Translations under genes and position numbers: made by a program
Shown: positions 28,253 through 42,619 of the stretch, one piece after another
How the letters are laid out: each line of letters starts with the position of its first letter
How positions within the stretch are numbered: position 1 is the stretch's first letter
Source: Hoyosella levis
GTDB lineage: Bacteria; Actinomycetota; Actinomycetes; Mycobacteriales; Mycobacteriaceae
NCBI RefSeq assembly: GCF_026008515.1
Contig: NZ_BQYM01000006.1
Location: forward strand, 124,001-188,000
DNA length: 64,000 nucleotides
Direction: 5' to 3'
The notes under the pieces: generated by a model
What the model saw: only the letters and a program-made list of their open reading frames with translations
Databases searched by the model: none
What the model was told of the DNA's origin: nothing

Positions 28253-29731
28253 CTATCCCCCCTGCAGCGCGGCCTGGATGACTGCACGGCCGATTGGCGC
28301 CGCGACCGAGCCACCGGTGGCCGAGAGCGATCCGTTCCCACCATCCTCCACGATCACCGCGACGGCAACCCGTGGCGCCTGTGCCGGAGCGAACGCGATG
28401 TACCACGTGTGGGGAGCAGTGTTCGAGGGGTCCGCGCCATGCTCGGCAGTGCCAGTCTTCGAGGCGATCTGCACGCCGCCGCTGCCGCTCGTGGATTGCT
28501 CGGAGGCGATCATGAGTTCGGTGAGCGTCTGCGCGACGCTCGACGGGATCGCCTGCTCGACGGCCTGCGGCTCGCTGGACGACAGCACCGACAGGTTTGG
28601 TCCCTGCAACTGGTGGATCAGGTGTGGCTCCATGCGCGTCCCATCATTGGCGATGGTCGCGGCGATGACCGCGTTCTGCAACGGGGTGAGCGCCACGTCG
28701 CGCTGCCCGATGCTGCTCTGGCCGAGAGCCGCGTCATCGGCGATCTCGCCGACCGTTGACTCGGCGACGGGGAGCGGGACATTCCACTGGCCGCTATCGA
28801 TGCCAAAGGCGCGCGCGGTATCACGGAGCGCCTCGGCACCGGTCTCGATTCCCATCTGGACGAACGCCGTGTTGCACGACAACCGGAAGGCGTTGAGCAG
28901 CGTCGTGGTTTCCCCGCCACCACAGCGGGAGCCACCATAGTTCTCCAGGGTGGTGGTGGTTCCCGGCAACGTGTACTGGGGCGCGGCGGTGAACGTGTCG
29001 CTTGGTGTCACGCCATTCGCGAGCGCGGCCGCGGTGGTGATGACCTTGAACGTCGAGCCCGGGGGATAGGTGCTCTGGGTGGCCCGGTTGAGCATCGGCT
29101 GGTCCGGATCCTGTGACAATTCGTCCCAGGCGGCGTTGCTCACCGCCGGATCATGGTCCGCGATGCGGTTGGGGTCGTAGGACGGCGTGCTCGCCATTGC
29201 CAGGATCTCACCGGTCGCGGGCTCGATCGCCACGACCGAGCCGGTGTAGCCGCGGCGCGCGAGCTCGTTGTAGGCGACCTGCTGGACGTAGGGATCGATC
29301 GTCGTCACGACGTTGCCACCACGTGGGTCGCGCCCGGTGATCATGTCCACGAGGCGCCTGGCGAAGAATCGATCATCGGAGCCGTTGAGGATGTCGTCCT
29401 CGGTGTTCTCGAGCCCGCTGGTGCTGTGATTGAGCGAGTAGAAACCGGTGATCGGCGCGTACGCCGCAGCGCTGTTGGGGTAGGCCGGATCGACTGGATA
29501 CGTGCGCTGGTAGCGGAAGCGCGTATCGGTCGGCACGGAGGACGCCAGGACCTGCCCGGCCGCCGAGATCTGGCCGCGGTGGCGGGAGAACTCGTCGAGC
29601 AGGACCCGGGTGTTCAGCGGGTTGGAGCGCAGCTCTCCGGCACGGATTACCTGCACGTACGCGGAGTTGCCGATGAGGATGACGATCATCGCCATCATCG
29701 CGATCGCGACGCGTCGCAGCGGAGTGTTCAT
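28253..29731 (-). CDS. pbpA: Penicillin-binding protein A (PBP2-class transpeptidase)
   Basis: A 492-residue class B PBP that cross-links peptidoglycan at the septum or pole. It has one N-terminal membrane anchor (about 7-27) and a dimerisation/pedestal region. The transpeptidase motifs are STFK (S226-K229), SCN (285-287) and KTG (425-427). It is paired with rodA immediately upstream (ATGA overlap), forming the classic SEDS-glycosyltransferase/bPBP couple, and lies in an operon with the kinases that regulate it in mycobacteria. Confidence 0.96.
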   Translation of the reverse strand: MNTPLRRVAIAMMAMIVILIGNSAYVQVIRAGELRSNPLNTRVLLDEFSRHRGQISAAGQVLASSVPTDTRFRYQRTYPVDPAYPNSAAAYAPITGFYSLNHSTSGLENTEDDILNGSDDRFFARRLVDMITGRDPRGGNVVTTIDPYVQQVAYNELARRGYTGSVVAIEPATGEILAMASTPSYDPNRIADHDPAVSNAAWDELSQDPDQPMLNRATQSTYPPGSTFKVITTAAALANGVTPSDTFTAAPQYTLPGTTTTLENYGGSRCGGGETTTLLNAFRLSCNTAFVQMGIETGAEALRDTARAFGIDSGQWNVPLPVAESTVGEIADDAALGQSSIGQRDVALTPLQNAVIAATIANDGTRMEPHLIHQLQGPNLSVLSSSEPQAVEQAIPSSVAQTLTELMIASEQSTSGSGGVQIASKTGTAEHGADPSNTAPHTWYIAFAPAQAPRVAVAVIVEDGGNGSLSATGGSVAAPIGRAVIQAALQGG

Positions 29732-31179
29732 GGGCGCCTCACCATCGCGGTCGGGGCATCCGAGATCGGTGGTGGCGGGGTCCGTCGCGGATTCGGATCG
29801 TGGGGCGACCGGGCCTCATGGGAGATCAGCAGCAGGATCGCCACCAGGATGTAGTTCGCGAGCAGCGAGGAGCCACCATAGGACAGGAACGGAGTGGTCA
29901 GGCCGGTCAGGGGGATCAGCTTGGTGACGCCACCGACCACGACGAAGACCTGGATCGTCAGGATGAATGACAGCCCTGCGGCGAGCAGCTTGCCGAAGCT
30001 ATCGCGCACCGCCACCGCGGTCCGCACGCCACGCACCATGATGATCAAGTACAGCAGCAGGACAATGGTCAGCCCGAACAGTCCGAGCTCCTCGCCGATG
30101 GCGGAGATGATGAAATCGGTCTTGGCGAACGGCACATCGTTGGGCCTGCCGCTGCCGAGCCCGGTGCCGCCGATTCCGCCGGTCGCGAGGCCGAACAGCG
30201 AGTTCGAGATCTGGTACCCGGTGCCGTAGTAGTCATCGAACGGGTCGAGCCAGGTGCTGACCCGGATGCGGACATGGCCGAACAGGAAGTACGCGGCGGT
30301 GGCGCCGACCATGAAGATCGACGCTCCAATGACGACCCAGCCGACTCGTGCGGTCGCCACGTACATCAGGACGAGCACGGTGGAGTAGAGCAGCAGCGAC
30401 ATGCCTAGGTCGGTCTGGAAAACGAGGATGGCGAGCGCGATGCCCGCGGCGGCAAGGACGGGCGCTAGATCGCGCATGCGCGGGAAGTCCATGCCCAGCA
30501 CATGCTTGCCCGCGGAAGTGAAGAGCTCGCGCTTGGCGACGAGCAGGCCGCAGATGAAGATGATGATAAGGATCTTGGAGAACTCAGCGGGCTGGATGCT
30601 GATGAAGGGCAGGCGGATCCAGATCTTCGCCCCGTTGACCTCGGAGACGCTTGCTGGCAGGAAGGCCGGGAGCGCCAGGAACACCAGCCCGGCGAGCCCG
30701 ACGGTGTAGGAGTAGCGGGCGAGCCTGCGGTGATCGCGCAGGAGGAACAGCACGGTGATGAACACGGCGATGCTCACCGTGGTCCACAGGATCTGCTTGG
30801 CGGCGTCCGGGGCGGGGATGGCGCGCCCGGCGGTGCGAGCGAGCTCCTCGTCCGCGAGATCGAGCCGGTGAATGAGCACGAGCCCCAGGCCATTGAGCAG
30901 CGCGACGATAGGCAGGATCACGGGATCAGCGAAGGGCACGAACAGGCGAACAGCGAGGTGCGCGATGGCGACGAGCACGAGGTAGGCGATTCCATACTTC
31001 GCGAAGTCCGACGTGAGTGCTTGTTCCTTGGAGGCCATCACCAGTACGAACGCGACGGCGACGATAGCCGCAGCGAGGACGAGCAGGCCGAGCTCGGCGT
31101 TCCTCGCAGTGCGGCCGAGCCGCGAGGATGTTTCCTCCGGCGGGACGCCAGGGGCGGGTGCTGGGTAGCGCACGCTCAT
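29728..31179 (-). CDS. rodA: SEDS-family peptidoglycan glycosyltransferase RodA
   Basis: A 483-residue polytopic protein with about ten to twelve membrane helices. It polymerises lipid II into glycan strands together with its partner PBP. Diagnostic SEDS features are visible: the QPAEFSK segment, FQTDLGMS containing the essential Asp, and the C-terminal GLTTPFLSYGGSS signature. The ATG at 31179 overlaps the pstP stop as ATGA, and its own end overlaps pbpA the same way. A long in-frame upstream extension falls inside pstP and is rejected. Confidence 0.95.
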   Translation of the reverse strand: MSVRYPAPAPGVPPEETSSRLGRTARNAELGLLVLAAAIVAVAFVLVMASKEQALTSDFAKYGIAYLVLVAIAHLAVRLFVPFADPVILPIVALLNGLGLVLIHRLDLADEELARTAGRAIPAPDAAKQILWTTVSIAVFITVLFLLRDHRRLARYSYTVGLAGLVFLALPAFLPASVSEVNGAKIWIRLPFISIQPAEFSKILIIIFICGLLVAKRELFTSAGKHVLGMDFPRMRDLAPVLAAAGIALAILVFQTDLGMSLLLYSTVLVLMYVATARVGWVVIGASIFMVGATAAYFLFGHVRIRVSTWLDPFDDYYGTGYQISNSLFGLATGGIGGTGLGSGRPNDVPFAKTDFIISAIGEELGLFGLTIVLLLYLIIMVRGVRTAVAVRDSFGKLLAAGLSFILTIQVFVVVGGVTKLIPLTGLTTPFLSYGGSSLLANYILVAILLLISHEARSPHDPNPRRTPPPPISDAPTAMVRRP

Positions 31180-32555
31180 GATGGACCTGTCCGGCATGTC
31201 GATCCGGGGATCTGCAGCTGCCGCAGCGCGGGGGTGCTCGCCTCCTCCGGTTCCGCGTCGGAAGCCTCGGGCGCCAGTGGCTCGCACACGGGCAGGAGCT
31301 CGTTGGTGAGCAGTTGCATGAGCTGCTCCTCCGCGTCCTCGCGCGACCCGACGGGAAGCCCGAGGCGGACCTGCTCGCGAGCGGATGGCACGAGGTCCTC
31401 GACGGCGAGGATCGTGCATTCGGCGCTATCGGCGGTGCTATCAGCATCGATGGTCGTCACGGCGCCACCGGCTGCCACGCATCCGACGCTGTCCGCGGAT
31501 TGCAGCGGCACGCCGAGGAACGAACCGGTGAGGCCACGGAGGATCGCGATCTGCCCGTCGGACTCGCCAACGTAGTAGTTCGATCGGATGACGGTCCGTG
31601 CGATGAGCGCGCTGGTGACGAGCAGCACGACGACCGCCGCGATAGCGATCCAGGTCCAGAGCCGTCGCGGGCGCCGGGAGGCGGGAGCGGCGGAAGTGCT
31701 GGCCGTGGATACCGGACGGCTCGGTTGCACCCGTGGCGGTCGCATCGCTGCGGCGCGGCCCGCGGATGTGTTGGGCAGGGGGGTGTCCTCGACCTTGCCC
31801 GAGACCGCGCCCGCGAGGATGGGCCGGCTCTGCCCGAAATCGACGTCCAGGACGTCCGCGACGATGACGGTGACATTGTCGGGGCCGCCACTGCGCAGGG
31901 CGAGCTCGATCAGTCGATCGGCTGCCTTGTCATGGTCGCCCTCGCTGAGCGTGTTGGCGATAGTCTCGTCGCTGACCACGTCGGACAGGCCATCGGAGCA
32001 CAGCATGTACCGGTCGCCCACGCGGACCTCGCGCACAGTGAGGGTGAGTTCCACATCGTTGCCCGTCAGGGCTCGCATGATCAAGGAGCGCTGGGGATGG
32101 TTGTGGGCTTCCTCGGCACTGATCTTCCCGGCATCGACGAGCGACTGCACGTAGGTATCGTCGCGGGTGATCTGCGTCAGCGTTCCGTCGCGCATCAGGT
32201 AGGCGCGCGAGTCCCCGACGTGAACGAGGCCGAGCTTCGAGCCGCCGAACAGGATCGCGGTGAGGGTGGTGCCCATGCCCTCGAGCGCGGGCTCCTCCTC
32301 GACCTGCTCGGCAATGATCCGGTTGCCGGCATAGGTGGCTTCCTCGAGCTTTCCGAGGAGGTTTCCTCCCGGCTCGTCATCATCGAGGTGCGAGAGGGTG
32401 GAGACAACGAGCTGGGAGGCGATCTCACCGGCGGCATGCCCGCCCATTCCGTCGGCGAGCGCGAGCAACCGGGCGCCGGCGTAGACCGAGTCCTCATTAT
32501 TGGTGCGCACCAGGCCGCGGTCGCTTCGCGCGGCGTATCTCAGAACGAGTGTCAC
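31176..32555 (-). CDS. pstP: PP2C-type Ser/Thr phosphatase PstP
   Basis: A 459-residue metal-dependent phosphatase that reverses PknA/PknB signalling. The PP2C domain (about 1-238) has DGMGG with metal-ligand D35, HVGDSRAYL, CSDGLSD with D188, and GGPDNVTV with D226. A juxtamembrane linker rich in Pro/Ser precedes one transmembrane helix (about 300-319), followed by a 140-residue extracytoplasmic domain. The GTG overlaps the fhaB stop as GTGA. The order fhaB-pstP-rodA-pbpA-pknA-pknB is the canonical operon. Confidence 0.96.
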   Translation of the reverse strand: MTLVLRYAARSDRGLVRTNNEDSVYAGARLLALADGMGGHAAGEIASQLVVSTLSHLDDDEPGGNLLGKLEEATYAGNRIIAEQVEEEPALEGMGTTLTAILFGGSKLGLVHVGDSRAYLMRDGTLTQITRDDTYVQSLVDAGKISAEEAHNHPQRSLIMRALTGNDVELTLTVREVRVGDRYMLCSDGLSDVVSDETIANTLSEGDHDKAADRLIELALRSGGPDNVTVIVADVLDVDFGQSRPILAGAVSGKVEDTPLPNTSAGRAAAMRPPRVQPSRPVSTASTSAAPASRRPRRLWTWIAIAAVVVLLVTSALIARTVIRSNYYVGESDGQIAILRGLTGSFLGVPLQSADSVGCVAAGGAVTTIDADSTADSAECTILAVEDLVPSAREQVRLGLPVGSREDAEEQLMQLLTNELLPVCEPLAPEASDAEPEEASTPALRQLQIPGSTCRTGPS

Positions 32556-33016
32556 GATCTCAGCTCGATTACGGTCTTGCCCACGCGGATGGGCGTCCTG
32601 AGTGGAACGCGTACAGCAGTAGTGACTTTGTCCCGGTCGAGAAATGTCCCGTTGGTAGACCCGAGATCCTCGAGGTACCAGTCGCTCCCGCGCGGTGATA
32701 TTCGCGCGTGCCGGTTCGAGGCATAGTCATCGGTGAGGACCAGGGTGGAATCATCCGCGCGACCAATGAGGATCGGAGCGGTATCCAGCGCGATGCGTGT
32801 TCCCGCGAGCGCCCCCTGCGTCACCACAAGGGTGCGGGCGGTCCTGCCGAGCCCCCGCATGCCGAGGGAGCGGCCGCCCGCCCGGTCGCGGCGTGGCGCG
32901 CGCAGGCCTGACTCCGCATAGATGTCGGTGCGCAGCACCCGCAGCACGGCTAGCACGAACAGCACGAGAAGGAGGAGGAAGCCGGCCCGGGTCAGCTGCA
33001 GGATGAGACCCTGCAT
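32552..33016 (-). CDS. fhaB: FHA-domain membrane protein FhaB/FipA
   Basis: A 154-residue protein. An N-terminal membrane helix (about 9-28) in MQGLILQLTRAGF is followed by a basic linker and a C-terminal FHA domain with IGRADDSTLVL, SNRHARI and GSTNGTFLD, the phosphothreonine-binding residues. It matches mycobacterial FhaB/FipA at the same length. That protein links the kinases to FtsZ, FtsQ and RodA. The ATG at 33016 has a strong GAGGAGG site. An upstream in-frame ATG at 33073 is disfavoured. Confidence 0.95.
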   Translation of the reverse strand: MQGLILQLTRAGFLLLLVLFVLAVLRVLRTDIYAESGLRAPRRDRAGGRSLGMRGLGRTARTLVVTQGALAGTRIALDTAPILIGRADDSTLVLTDDYASNRHARISPRGSDWYLEDLGSTNGTFLDRDKVTTAVRVPLRTPIRVGKTVIELRS

Positions 33017-33161
33017 CAGCGCGCACCTCCTCTCATGACGTCGCGGTCCCCGCATGGTGGGCCGATGCCGCACACTCTACCGGCGACCGGTAGCGCGGAT
33101 GGGTGGTATCCGTGGCCGGACGCTCGCCGTACACGGTACCTGGCTCCCGCTCGCGTGCGGC

Positions 33162-34181
33162 TCACCCGATTCGCACGATGATCTCGGAATGGCCCACCCG
33201 GATCACATCCCCATCGGCGAGCTGCCACACGGTGATGGGGGATCCGTTGACAGTGGTCCCGTTCGTCGAGCGCAGGTCCGAGACGAGCGCGAGCTGGCCA
33301 TCCCAGCGGATCTCCGCATGCCGCCGGGAGACGCCCGTGTCGGGCACGCGGAATTGTGCTTCCTGGCCGCGGCCGATCACCGTGGCGCCGGGGCGCAGGG
33401 TGAGGCTCCGTCCGCTGCCATCGCTGAGCTCGAGCACCGCGGTCAGCGTCCTGGGCGACCAGGACGTCCGGGAGCGTGGCGGCTGGGCGATAGCGGTCTG
33501 GTCGAAGTAGGTTTCCTCGGCGAAGTCGGCGTCGTCGTACTCCGAGTCGTCGAAGCCGGAAGCCCCGTTCCCGGGTGCCGAGGGATACATCTCGCTCGCG
33601 GCCTGGTCGGGCACCCGCCGATAGGACGAGGGAACGCCCGTGTCCTCGTGCGGGCGGCCACGCCGCGTGCCGAACAGATGGCGGCCGAGGCCGCGCATGA
33701 CGTCGCTCTGGGGTGACATCGATTCCCCTCCTGGTTCTTGCTCATCGTGGGTAGGTTCTGGTGCTGCTGGCATGGGCCATACCGAGCCGTGCGCCTCGGG
33801 CGAATCGATATCGGGGTCCGTGTGGCCCGCTGCGCGGAACTGCCCAGTGTGCATCTCCTCGGAAGGGCTGAACCGTACCCGGACGCCGGCGCACGTCTGC
33901 CATCCCTGCTCGGTGATGAACTCGCCGAGGTGGCGGGCGAAGACGCGCTCGGTGAGCTCCCGGTCCGCGATGAGCCGCTCATGGTCCGAGGCGCCGATAG
34001 TGACGGTGAAGCTGTTGGGGGCAAGAAGGTAGCCGCCCTCGAGCCGGGAGACACCTTCCTCGGCTGCCCGGCGCAGCGCCGCCTCAATCTCCTGCGGCAC
34101 GACCGCGCTGCGGAAGAGCCGGGCGAAGGCATCACCCACTGCCTCCTCGAGCCGACGTTCGAAGCGGTCGAGCATGCCCAC
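33162..34181 (-). CDS. fhaA: FHA-domain protein FhaA with short linker
   Basis: A 339-residue cytoplasmic scaffold and first gene of the kinase operon. The N-terminal FhaA domain (about 1-125: VGDAFARLFRSAVVPQEIEAALRR in pattern, GQFRAAG at its end) is joined by a disordered linker to the FHA domain (about 245-339) with IGRGQEAQFRVPDTGVSRRHAEI and STNGTTVNG. In mycobacteria the linker is several hundred residues of Gly/Pro/Tyr repeats; here it is only about 120 acidic residues. FhaA binds phosphorylated MviN/CwlM. GTG start with GAGGAG upstream; ATG two codons on is possible. Confidence 0.94.
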   Translation of the reverse strand: MGMLDRFERRLEEAVGDAFARLFRSAVVPQEIEAALRRAAEEGVSRLEGGYLLAPNSFTVTIGASDHERLIADRELTERVFARHLGEFITEQGWQTCAGVRVRFSPSEEMHTGQFRAAGHTDPDIDSPEAHGSVWPMPAAPEPTHDEQEPGGESMSPQSDVMRGLGRHLFGTRRGRPHEDTGVPSSYRRVPDQAASEMYPSAPGNGASGFDDSEYDDADFAEETYFDQTAIAQPPRSRTSWSPRTLTAVLELSDGSGRSLTLRPGATVIGRGQEAQFRVPDTGVSRRHAEIRWDGQLALVSDLRSTNGTTVNGSPITVWQLADGDVIRVGHSEIIVRIG

Positions 34182-34430
34182 GTCGGATCTCCTCTCGAGG
34201 CGGTGGTGGTCAGGGTGGCGCGTCGGGCCGGGAGGCCCTGGCGAGGTCGTGCGGGAGGCACGGGAGGGTGCCCGGCGACATAGTCATGTGCTGCTGACAT
34301 CGTAGGGGGAAATAGCCGCTTCTCGTGGCGGCGAATGCAGGTCTTGGCCGAGCCGTGACACAGGGAATCCCTATCGTGATCTGCTGTTTATCCTTTGGGG
34401 TTGAATCGTGCTACTGTGTTGCGGTCGCTC

Positions 34431-34514
34431 GGGCGAGTGGCGGAATAGGCAGACGCGCTGGCTTCAGGTGCCAGTGTCCGAAAGGACGTGGGGGTTCAAG
34501 TCCCCCCTCGCCCA
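34431..34514 (+). tRNA. leuT: tRNA-Leu (CAG)
   Basis: Acceptor arms GGGCGAG (34431-34437) and CTCGCCC (34507-34513) pair, with discriminator A. Anticodon stem CTGGC/GCCAG encloses TTCAGGT, giving CAG. The long variable arm TGTCCGAAAGGACG is the class II hallmark of leucine tRNA. The T-arm is GGGGG/CCCCC. No CCA is encoded. Confidence 0.97.
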
Positions 34515-34519
34515 CATCG

Positions 34520-34552
34520 TTGGCCGCAGTTGATTCTCATCGCTGCGGCCAA
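34520..34552 (+). terminator. Hairpin terminator after tRNA-Leu
   Basis: TTGGCCGCAG (34520-34529) and CTGCGGCCAA (34543-34552) form a perfect 10-bp stem 6 bp after the tRNA. It is followed by an A/T-rich but imperfect T tract. Confidence 0.7.
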
Positions 34553-34781
34553 TATCTATTTGTGCCCCGTTTAGCGTTCTGCCGCCATGCGGGGGCACGG
34601 CCCCGGGGATTGGCCATCCAGGTGGTGTGGCAGCGAATGCCCGGGGCGGGTGGTGCGATGCTCCCTGGTTCCGGCATACTGGACAGCGGTGGGATGGCGC
34701 GAGCCCGCGACACGGATTGCCTGTGCCGCATCTCATAGCATAACCGATCAAGATCCGAATATGCACAGGTCAGGCGAGTAA

Positions 34782-34800
34782 TTAAGTTAACCTAACTTGC
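34782..34800. promoter_or_regulatory. Possible iron-regulator (DtxR/IdeR-like) box
   Basis: AAGTTA-ACC-TAACTT is a 6-3-6 inverted repeat inside a 19-bp window that matches about 13 of 19 positions of the DtxR/IdeR consensus TTAGGTTAGGCTAACCTAA. It is about 220 bp before gltB. GltB and GltD carry iron-sulfur clusters, so iron control is conceivable, but the match is imperfect. Confidence 0.25.
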
Positions 34801-35021
34801 CCTGACCATAGCCCCCTGCCCTATCGTGGAGGCTTGAGCTGAGCGCAACGGAGCAACCAGTTCGACGGACGAGCGCGCAAGCACAGGCTGCGGATCATCG
34901 CCACCTGACGCCTTCGGTCCACAATCGCCGTAGTGTGAGCGTCCGTCCCACTCGGGTACTTGGTCCCACCGGATCCTGCACCGCGAGACATTGACCGTCA
35001 TCCCAGCCGCGAAAGCGACCT

Positions 35022-39600
<4,579 letters not shown>

Positions 39601-39608
<8 letters not shown>

Positions 39609-41049
39609 TCCAAGAGGCTTCCTCAAGCACGGCCGGGAACTTCCCGTCCGGCGGCCAGTCGCGCTTCGCTTGCTGGACTGGCATGAGGTATACGAGCCAT
39701 TCGACAAGAACCTCCTGCAGACACAGGCCGGCCGCTGCATGGACTGCGGCATCCCGTTCTGCCACGAGGGCTGCCCGCTCGGGAACATCATTCCCGAGTG
39801 GAACGACCTCGTGTACAAGGACCGGTGGAAGGAAGCGATCGATCGGCTTCACGCCACCAACAACTTCCCGGAGTTCACCGGGCGCCTGTGCCCCGCGCCC
39901 TGCGAGGCAGCCTGCGTGCTCGGCATCAACGAGCCAGCGGTCACCATCAAGCAGGTCGAGGTCGAGATCATCGACCACGCTTTCGAGCAGGGCTGGGTCG
40001 AGCCGGTTCATCCGCGCCACACCACTGGCAAGTATGTCGCTGTGGTCGGCTCCGGGCCGGCTGGCCTCGCGGCGGCGCAGCAGCTCACCCGTGCGGGGCA
40101 TGCGGTGACGGTGTACGAGCGCGCTGACCGCATCGGTGGCCTGCTCCGCTACGGCATCCCCGAGTTCAAGATGGAGAAGCGCCACATCGACCGGCGCATC
40201 GCCCAGATGGAGGCCGAGGGCACCATCTTCCGCACCGGGGTCAATGTCGGCGTGGACCTGCCCGTCGAGCAGCTGCATAGCGACTTCGACGCGGTCGTTC
40301 TCGCCGGAGGCGCCACACAGTGGCGCGACCTCCCCATCCCGGGGCGCGAGAACGAAGGCGTCTACCAGGCGATGGAGTACCTCCCCATCTCCAACCGCGT
40401 GCAGTTCGGTGACATCGACGAGCCCACGATCTCCGCGAAGGGCAAGAAGGTCGTCATCATCGGTGGTGGCGATACCGGTGCCGACTGCCTCGGCACCTCG
40501 CTCCGCCAGGGCGCCGAGATCGTGCACCAGTTCGAGATCATGCCGCGGCCACCGGAGGAGCGTCCCGACGCGAACCCATGGCCGACCTACCCGATGATCT
40601 ACCGGGTCTCCTCGGCGCACGAGGAAGGTGGCGAGCGCGTCTACTCCGTCAACACCGAGGAGTTCCTCGGCAAGGACGGCAAGCTCACCGGCCTGCGCGC
40701 GCACGAGGTGAAGATGGTCGACGGTCGCTTCCAGAAGGTCGAGGACAGCGACTTCGAGCTCGAGGCTGACCTCGTCTTCCTCGCGATGGGCTTCGTCGGT
40801 CCCGAGAAGGAGGGTCTGCTCGACAAGCTCGGCGTCGACTACACCGATCGTGGCAATGTGTCCCGCGACTCCAACTGGGGCTCCACTGTTCCCGGCGTGT
40901 TCGTCGCCGGCGACATGGGCCGCGGCCAGTCACTCATCGTCTGGGCCATCGCCGAAGGACGAGCCTGCGCCTCCGCGGTCGACCAGTACCTCGAGGGCAG
41001 CACCGCGCTCCCTGCACCGGTCAAGACGACCACCATGCCGATGCGCTGA
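39601..41049 (+). CDS. gltD: Glutamate synthase (NADPH) small subunit
   Basis: The 482-residue GOGAT beta subunit that passes electrons from NADPH through FAD and [4Fe-4S] clusters to GltB. N-terminal cysteine groups are C46/C49/C54/C58 ([13 protein letters not shown]) and C97/C101/C105 ([10 protein letters not shown]). The FAD-binding [10 protein letters not shown] motif starts at 150, and the NADPH-binding GGGDTGADC begins near 288. The GTG start lies within the end of gltB. A strong hairpin follows the stop. Confidence 0.96.
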
Positions 41050-41064
41050 CATCTCCAGCACAAA

Positions 41065-41097
41065 GAGGGCCCCGGGCACATCATGCCCGGGGCCCTC
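41065..41097 (+). terminator. Strong GC hairpin after gltD
   Basis: GAGGGCCCCGGGCA (41065-41078) pairs perfectly with TGCCCGGGGCCCTC (41084-41097), a 14-bp stem with a 5-nt loop, 15 bp after the gltD stop. There is no T-run, as in many actinobacterial terminators. Confidence 0.75.
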
Positions 41098-41169
41098 GCT
41101 GGTTCATGCCGCTTGGGGTGCCGCGGCGCTGCGCCGGCGCCGGCGTCAGCCTCCGCTGCCCCTCGCACT

Positions 41170-41243
41170 GGCAAAAGCACGGGAAACCGTCAAACGCGAT
41201 AGAAAAAACACGGGTTCGGCCGCGGGTTCTATCGCGTTTGCGG
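41170..41243 (-). repeat. Palindromic element copy A
   Basis: Arms CAAACGCGATAGAA (41191-41204) and TTCTATCGCGTTTG (41227-41240) form a perfect 14-bp stem around a 22-nt centre. The conserved outer flank GGCAAAAGCACGGGAAACCGT (41170-41190) matches the flank of copies B and C with one mismatch, in the opposite orientation. The centre sequence is unrelated to B/C but has the same length. It lies between the convergent gltD and lactate-oxidase-family genes. Three tandem 15-bp GCGGCCGAGGAG-type units follow at 41240-41284. Confidence 0.85.
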
Positions 41244-41297
41244 CCGAGGAGCTTGCGGCCGGGGAGCTCGCGGCCGAGGAGCGAGCGGCTCGCGTGT

Positions 41298-42593
41298 CTA
41301 CGCCTGGGGAAAGAGAGCCTCGGGGGTGATCTCGCTGATGCTCCGCAGGCCGCTCAGCCCCATGGTCAGGTCAAGCTCGGCCCGCAGGTTTCCGATCACC
41401 TCCGAAACACCATCGCTGCCGGCGAGGGCGAGGCCCCAGGCGTATGGCCGACCGATGAGCACGAGGTCGGCGCCGAGCGCGATCGCCTTGAGGATGTCCG
41501 CGCCAGTGCGCACGCCGCTATCAAGCATGACCCGCATGTCTCCCGCTGCGGCCTTCACCGCGGGCAAGGCGTCGAGGCTCGCGATCCCGCCATCGATCTG
41601 TCGGCCACCGTGGTTGCTTACTACGACGCCATCGACGCCAAGGTCAGCGGCACGGCGCGCATCGTCGGGGTGGAGGATGCCTTTGAGCACGATCGGCAGG
41701 CGCGTCAGCTCCCGCGCCGCGGCGATGTCATCCCATGTCAGCGACGGCCGGGAGTAGATGCGCAGGAACGTCTCCACCGCTGCGCGGGGCTGCGCCGAGA
41801 GCAGGTTCGGCAGGAACCGTCCCGGATAGTGCTGCGTCATGCTGACGAGCGTGCGCACGGTGTCGCGGGTGAGCCGCACGTCTGGCTTGCCCACGGGCTC
41901 GTTGAGGATGCGGTTGCGCACGATCCGGGCGAACACGGGATCGCTGGTGTACTGGGCGATTCCCTGGCCCTGGCTGAAGGGCAGCGATCCCCAGTTCAGA
42001 TCGCGGGGGCGCCACCCCAGCATCGTTGTGTCGAGCGTGATGACCAGTGCCTCGGCTCCGCAATCCTCGGCGCGGCGGATGAAGCTGTGCACGAGCTCGT
42101 CCTCGGTGCTCCAGTACAGCTGGAACCAGCGCGGCGCGCTGCCCATCGCGGCAGCACAGTCCTCCATCGGCACCGACGCCTGGTTCGAGAAGATGAAGGG
42201 CACACCGGCCTCGGCGGCGGCGCGGGCCACGGCAAGGTCCGCTTCCTCGTGGGCGAGCTCGAGCACCCCGATCGGCGCGAGCGCGATGGGTGCCGGGAGC
42301 TTCCTGCCGAAAAGCTCGACCGTGAGATCCCGTTCCGAGACGTCGCGCAGCACCCGCGGCACGATCGCCCACCGATCGAAAGCAGATCGATTTGCGCGCA
42401 TCGTGGCCTCGGAGCCCGCGCCCCCGGCCAGGTATGCGGCTGCCTTGTCCGGCAAGACCGCCATCGCCGCTTCCTCGAGGCCCGCGGGATCGGTCGGCAC
42501 GGCTGGCATGCGACCGCTCACCCCGTCGCGATAGATCCGGTCCTGGCGCTGCCGGCCCGCGTTGATGGCGTCCGGGCTCTCCGACTTGGTCAC
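41298..42593 (-). CDS. FMN-dependent alpha-hydroxy-acid oxidase, lactate 2-monooxygenase-like
   Basis: A 431-residue flavin oxidase of the L-lactate dehydrogenase/oxidase family. The TIM-barrel FMN site has Lys304 in VLKGI, catalytic base His328 and substrate-binding Arg331 in SNHGGRQ, and a phosphate-binding GRPYAWG near the end. The GWRPRDL motif at 193-199 is typical of lactate 2-monooxygenase (lactate to acetate and CO2) and its relatives rather than of membrane LldD. It most likely oxidises a 2-hydroxy acid in the cytoplasm; the exact substrate is open. Normal length, ATG start. Confidence 0.88.
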   Translation of the reverse strand: MTKSESPDAINAGRQRQDRIYRDGVSGRMPAVPTDPAGLEEAAMAVLPDKAAAYLAGGAGSEATMRANRSAFDRWAIVPRVLRDVSERDLTVELFGRKLPAPIALAPIGVLELAHEEADLAVARAAAEAGVPFIFSNQASVPMEDCAAAMGSAPRWFQLYWSTEDELVHSFIRRAEDCGAEALVITLDTTMLGWRPRDLNWGSLPFSQGQGIAQYTSDPVFARIVRNRILNEPVGKPDVRLTRDTVRTLVSMTQHYPGRFLPNLLSAQPRAAVETFLRIYSRPSLTWDDIAAARELTRLPIVLKGILHPDDARRAADLGVDGVVVSNHGGRQIDGGIASLDALPAVKAAAGDMRVMLDSGVRTGADILKAIALGADLVLIGRPYAWGLALAGSDGVSEVIGNLRAELDLTMGLSGLRSISEITPEALFPQA

Positions 42594-42619
42594 AGCACGA
42601 GTCTAGGCATCCGCCTGGC

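Larger units (their letters stand above)
34515..35021. other. Non-coding gap between tRNA-Leu and gltB
   Basis: There are 507 bp with no convincing gene. It contains the tRNA terminator at its start and an AT-rich patch with a TTAAGTTAACCTAACTT-type inverted repeat at 34782-34798. The rest is presumably the gltB promoter and leader. No glutamine or glutamate riboswitch pattern was recognised. Confidence 0.6.
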
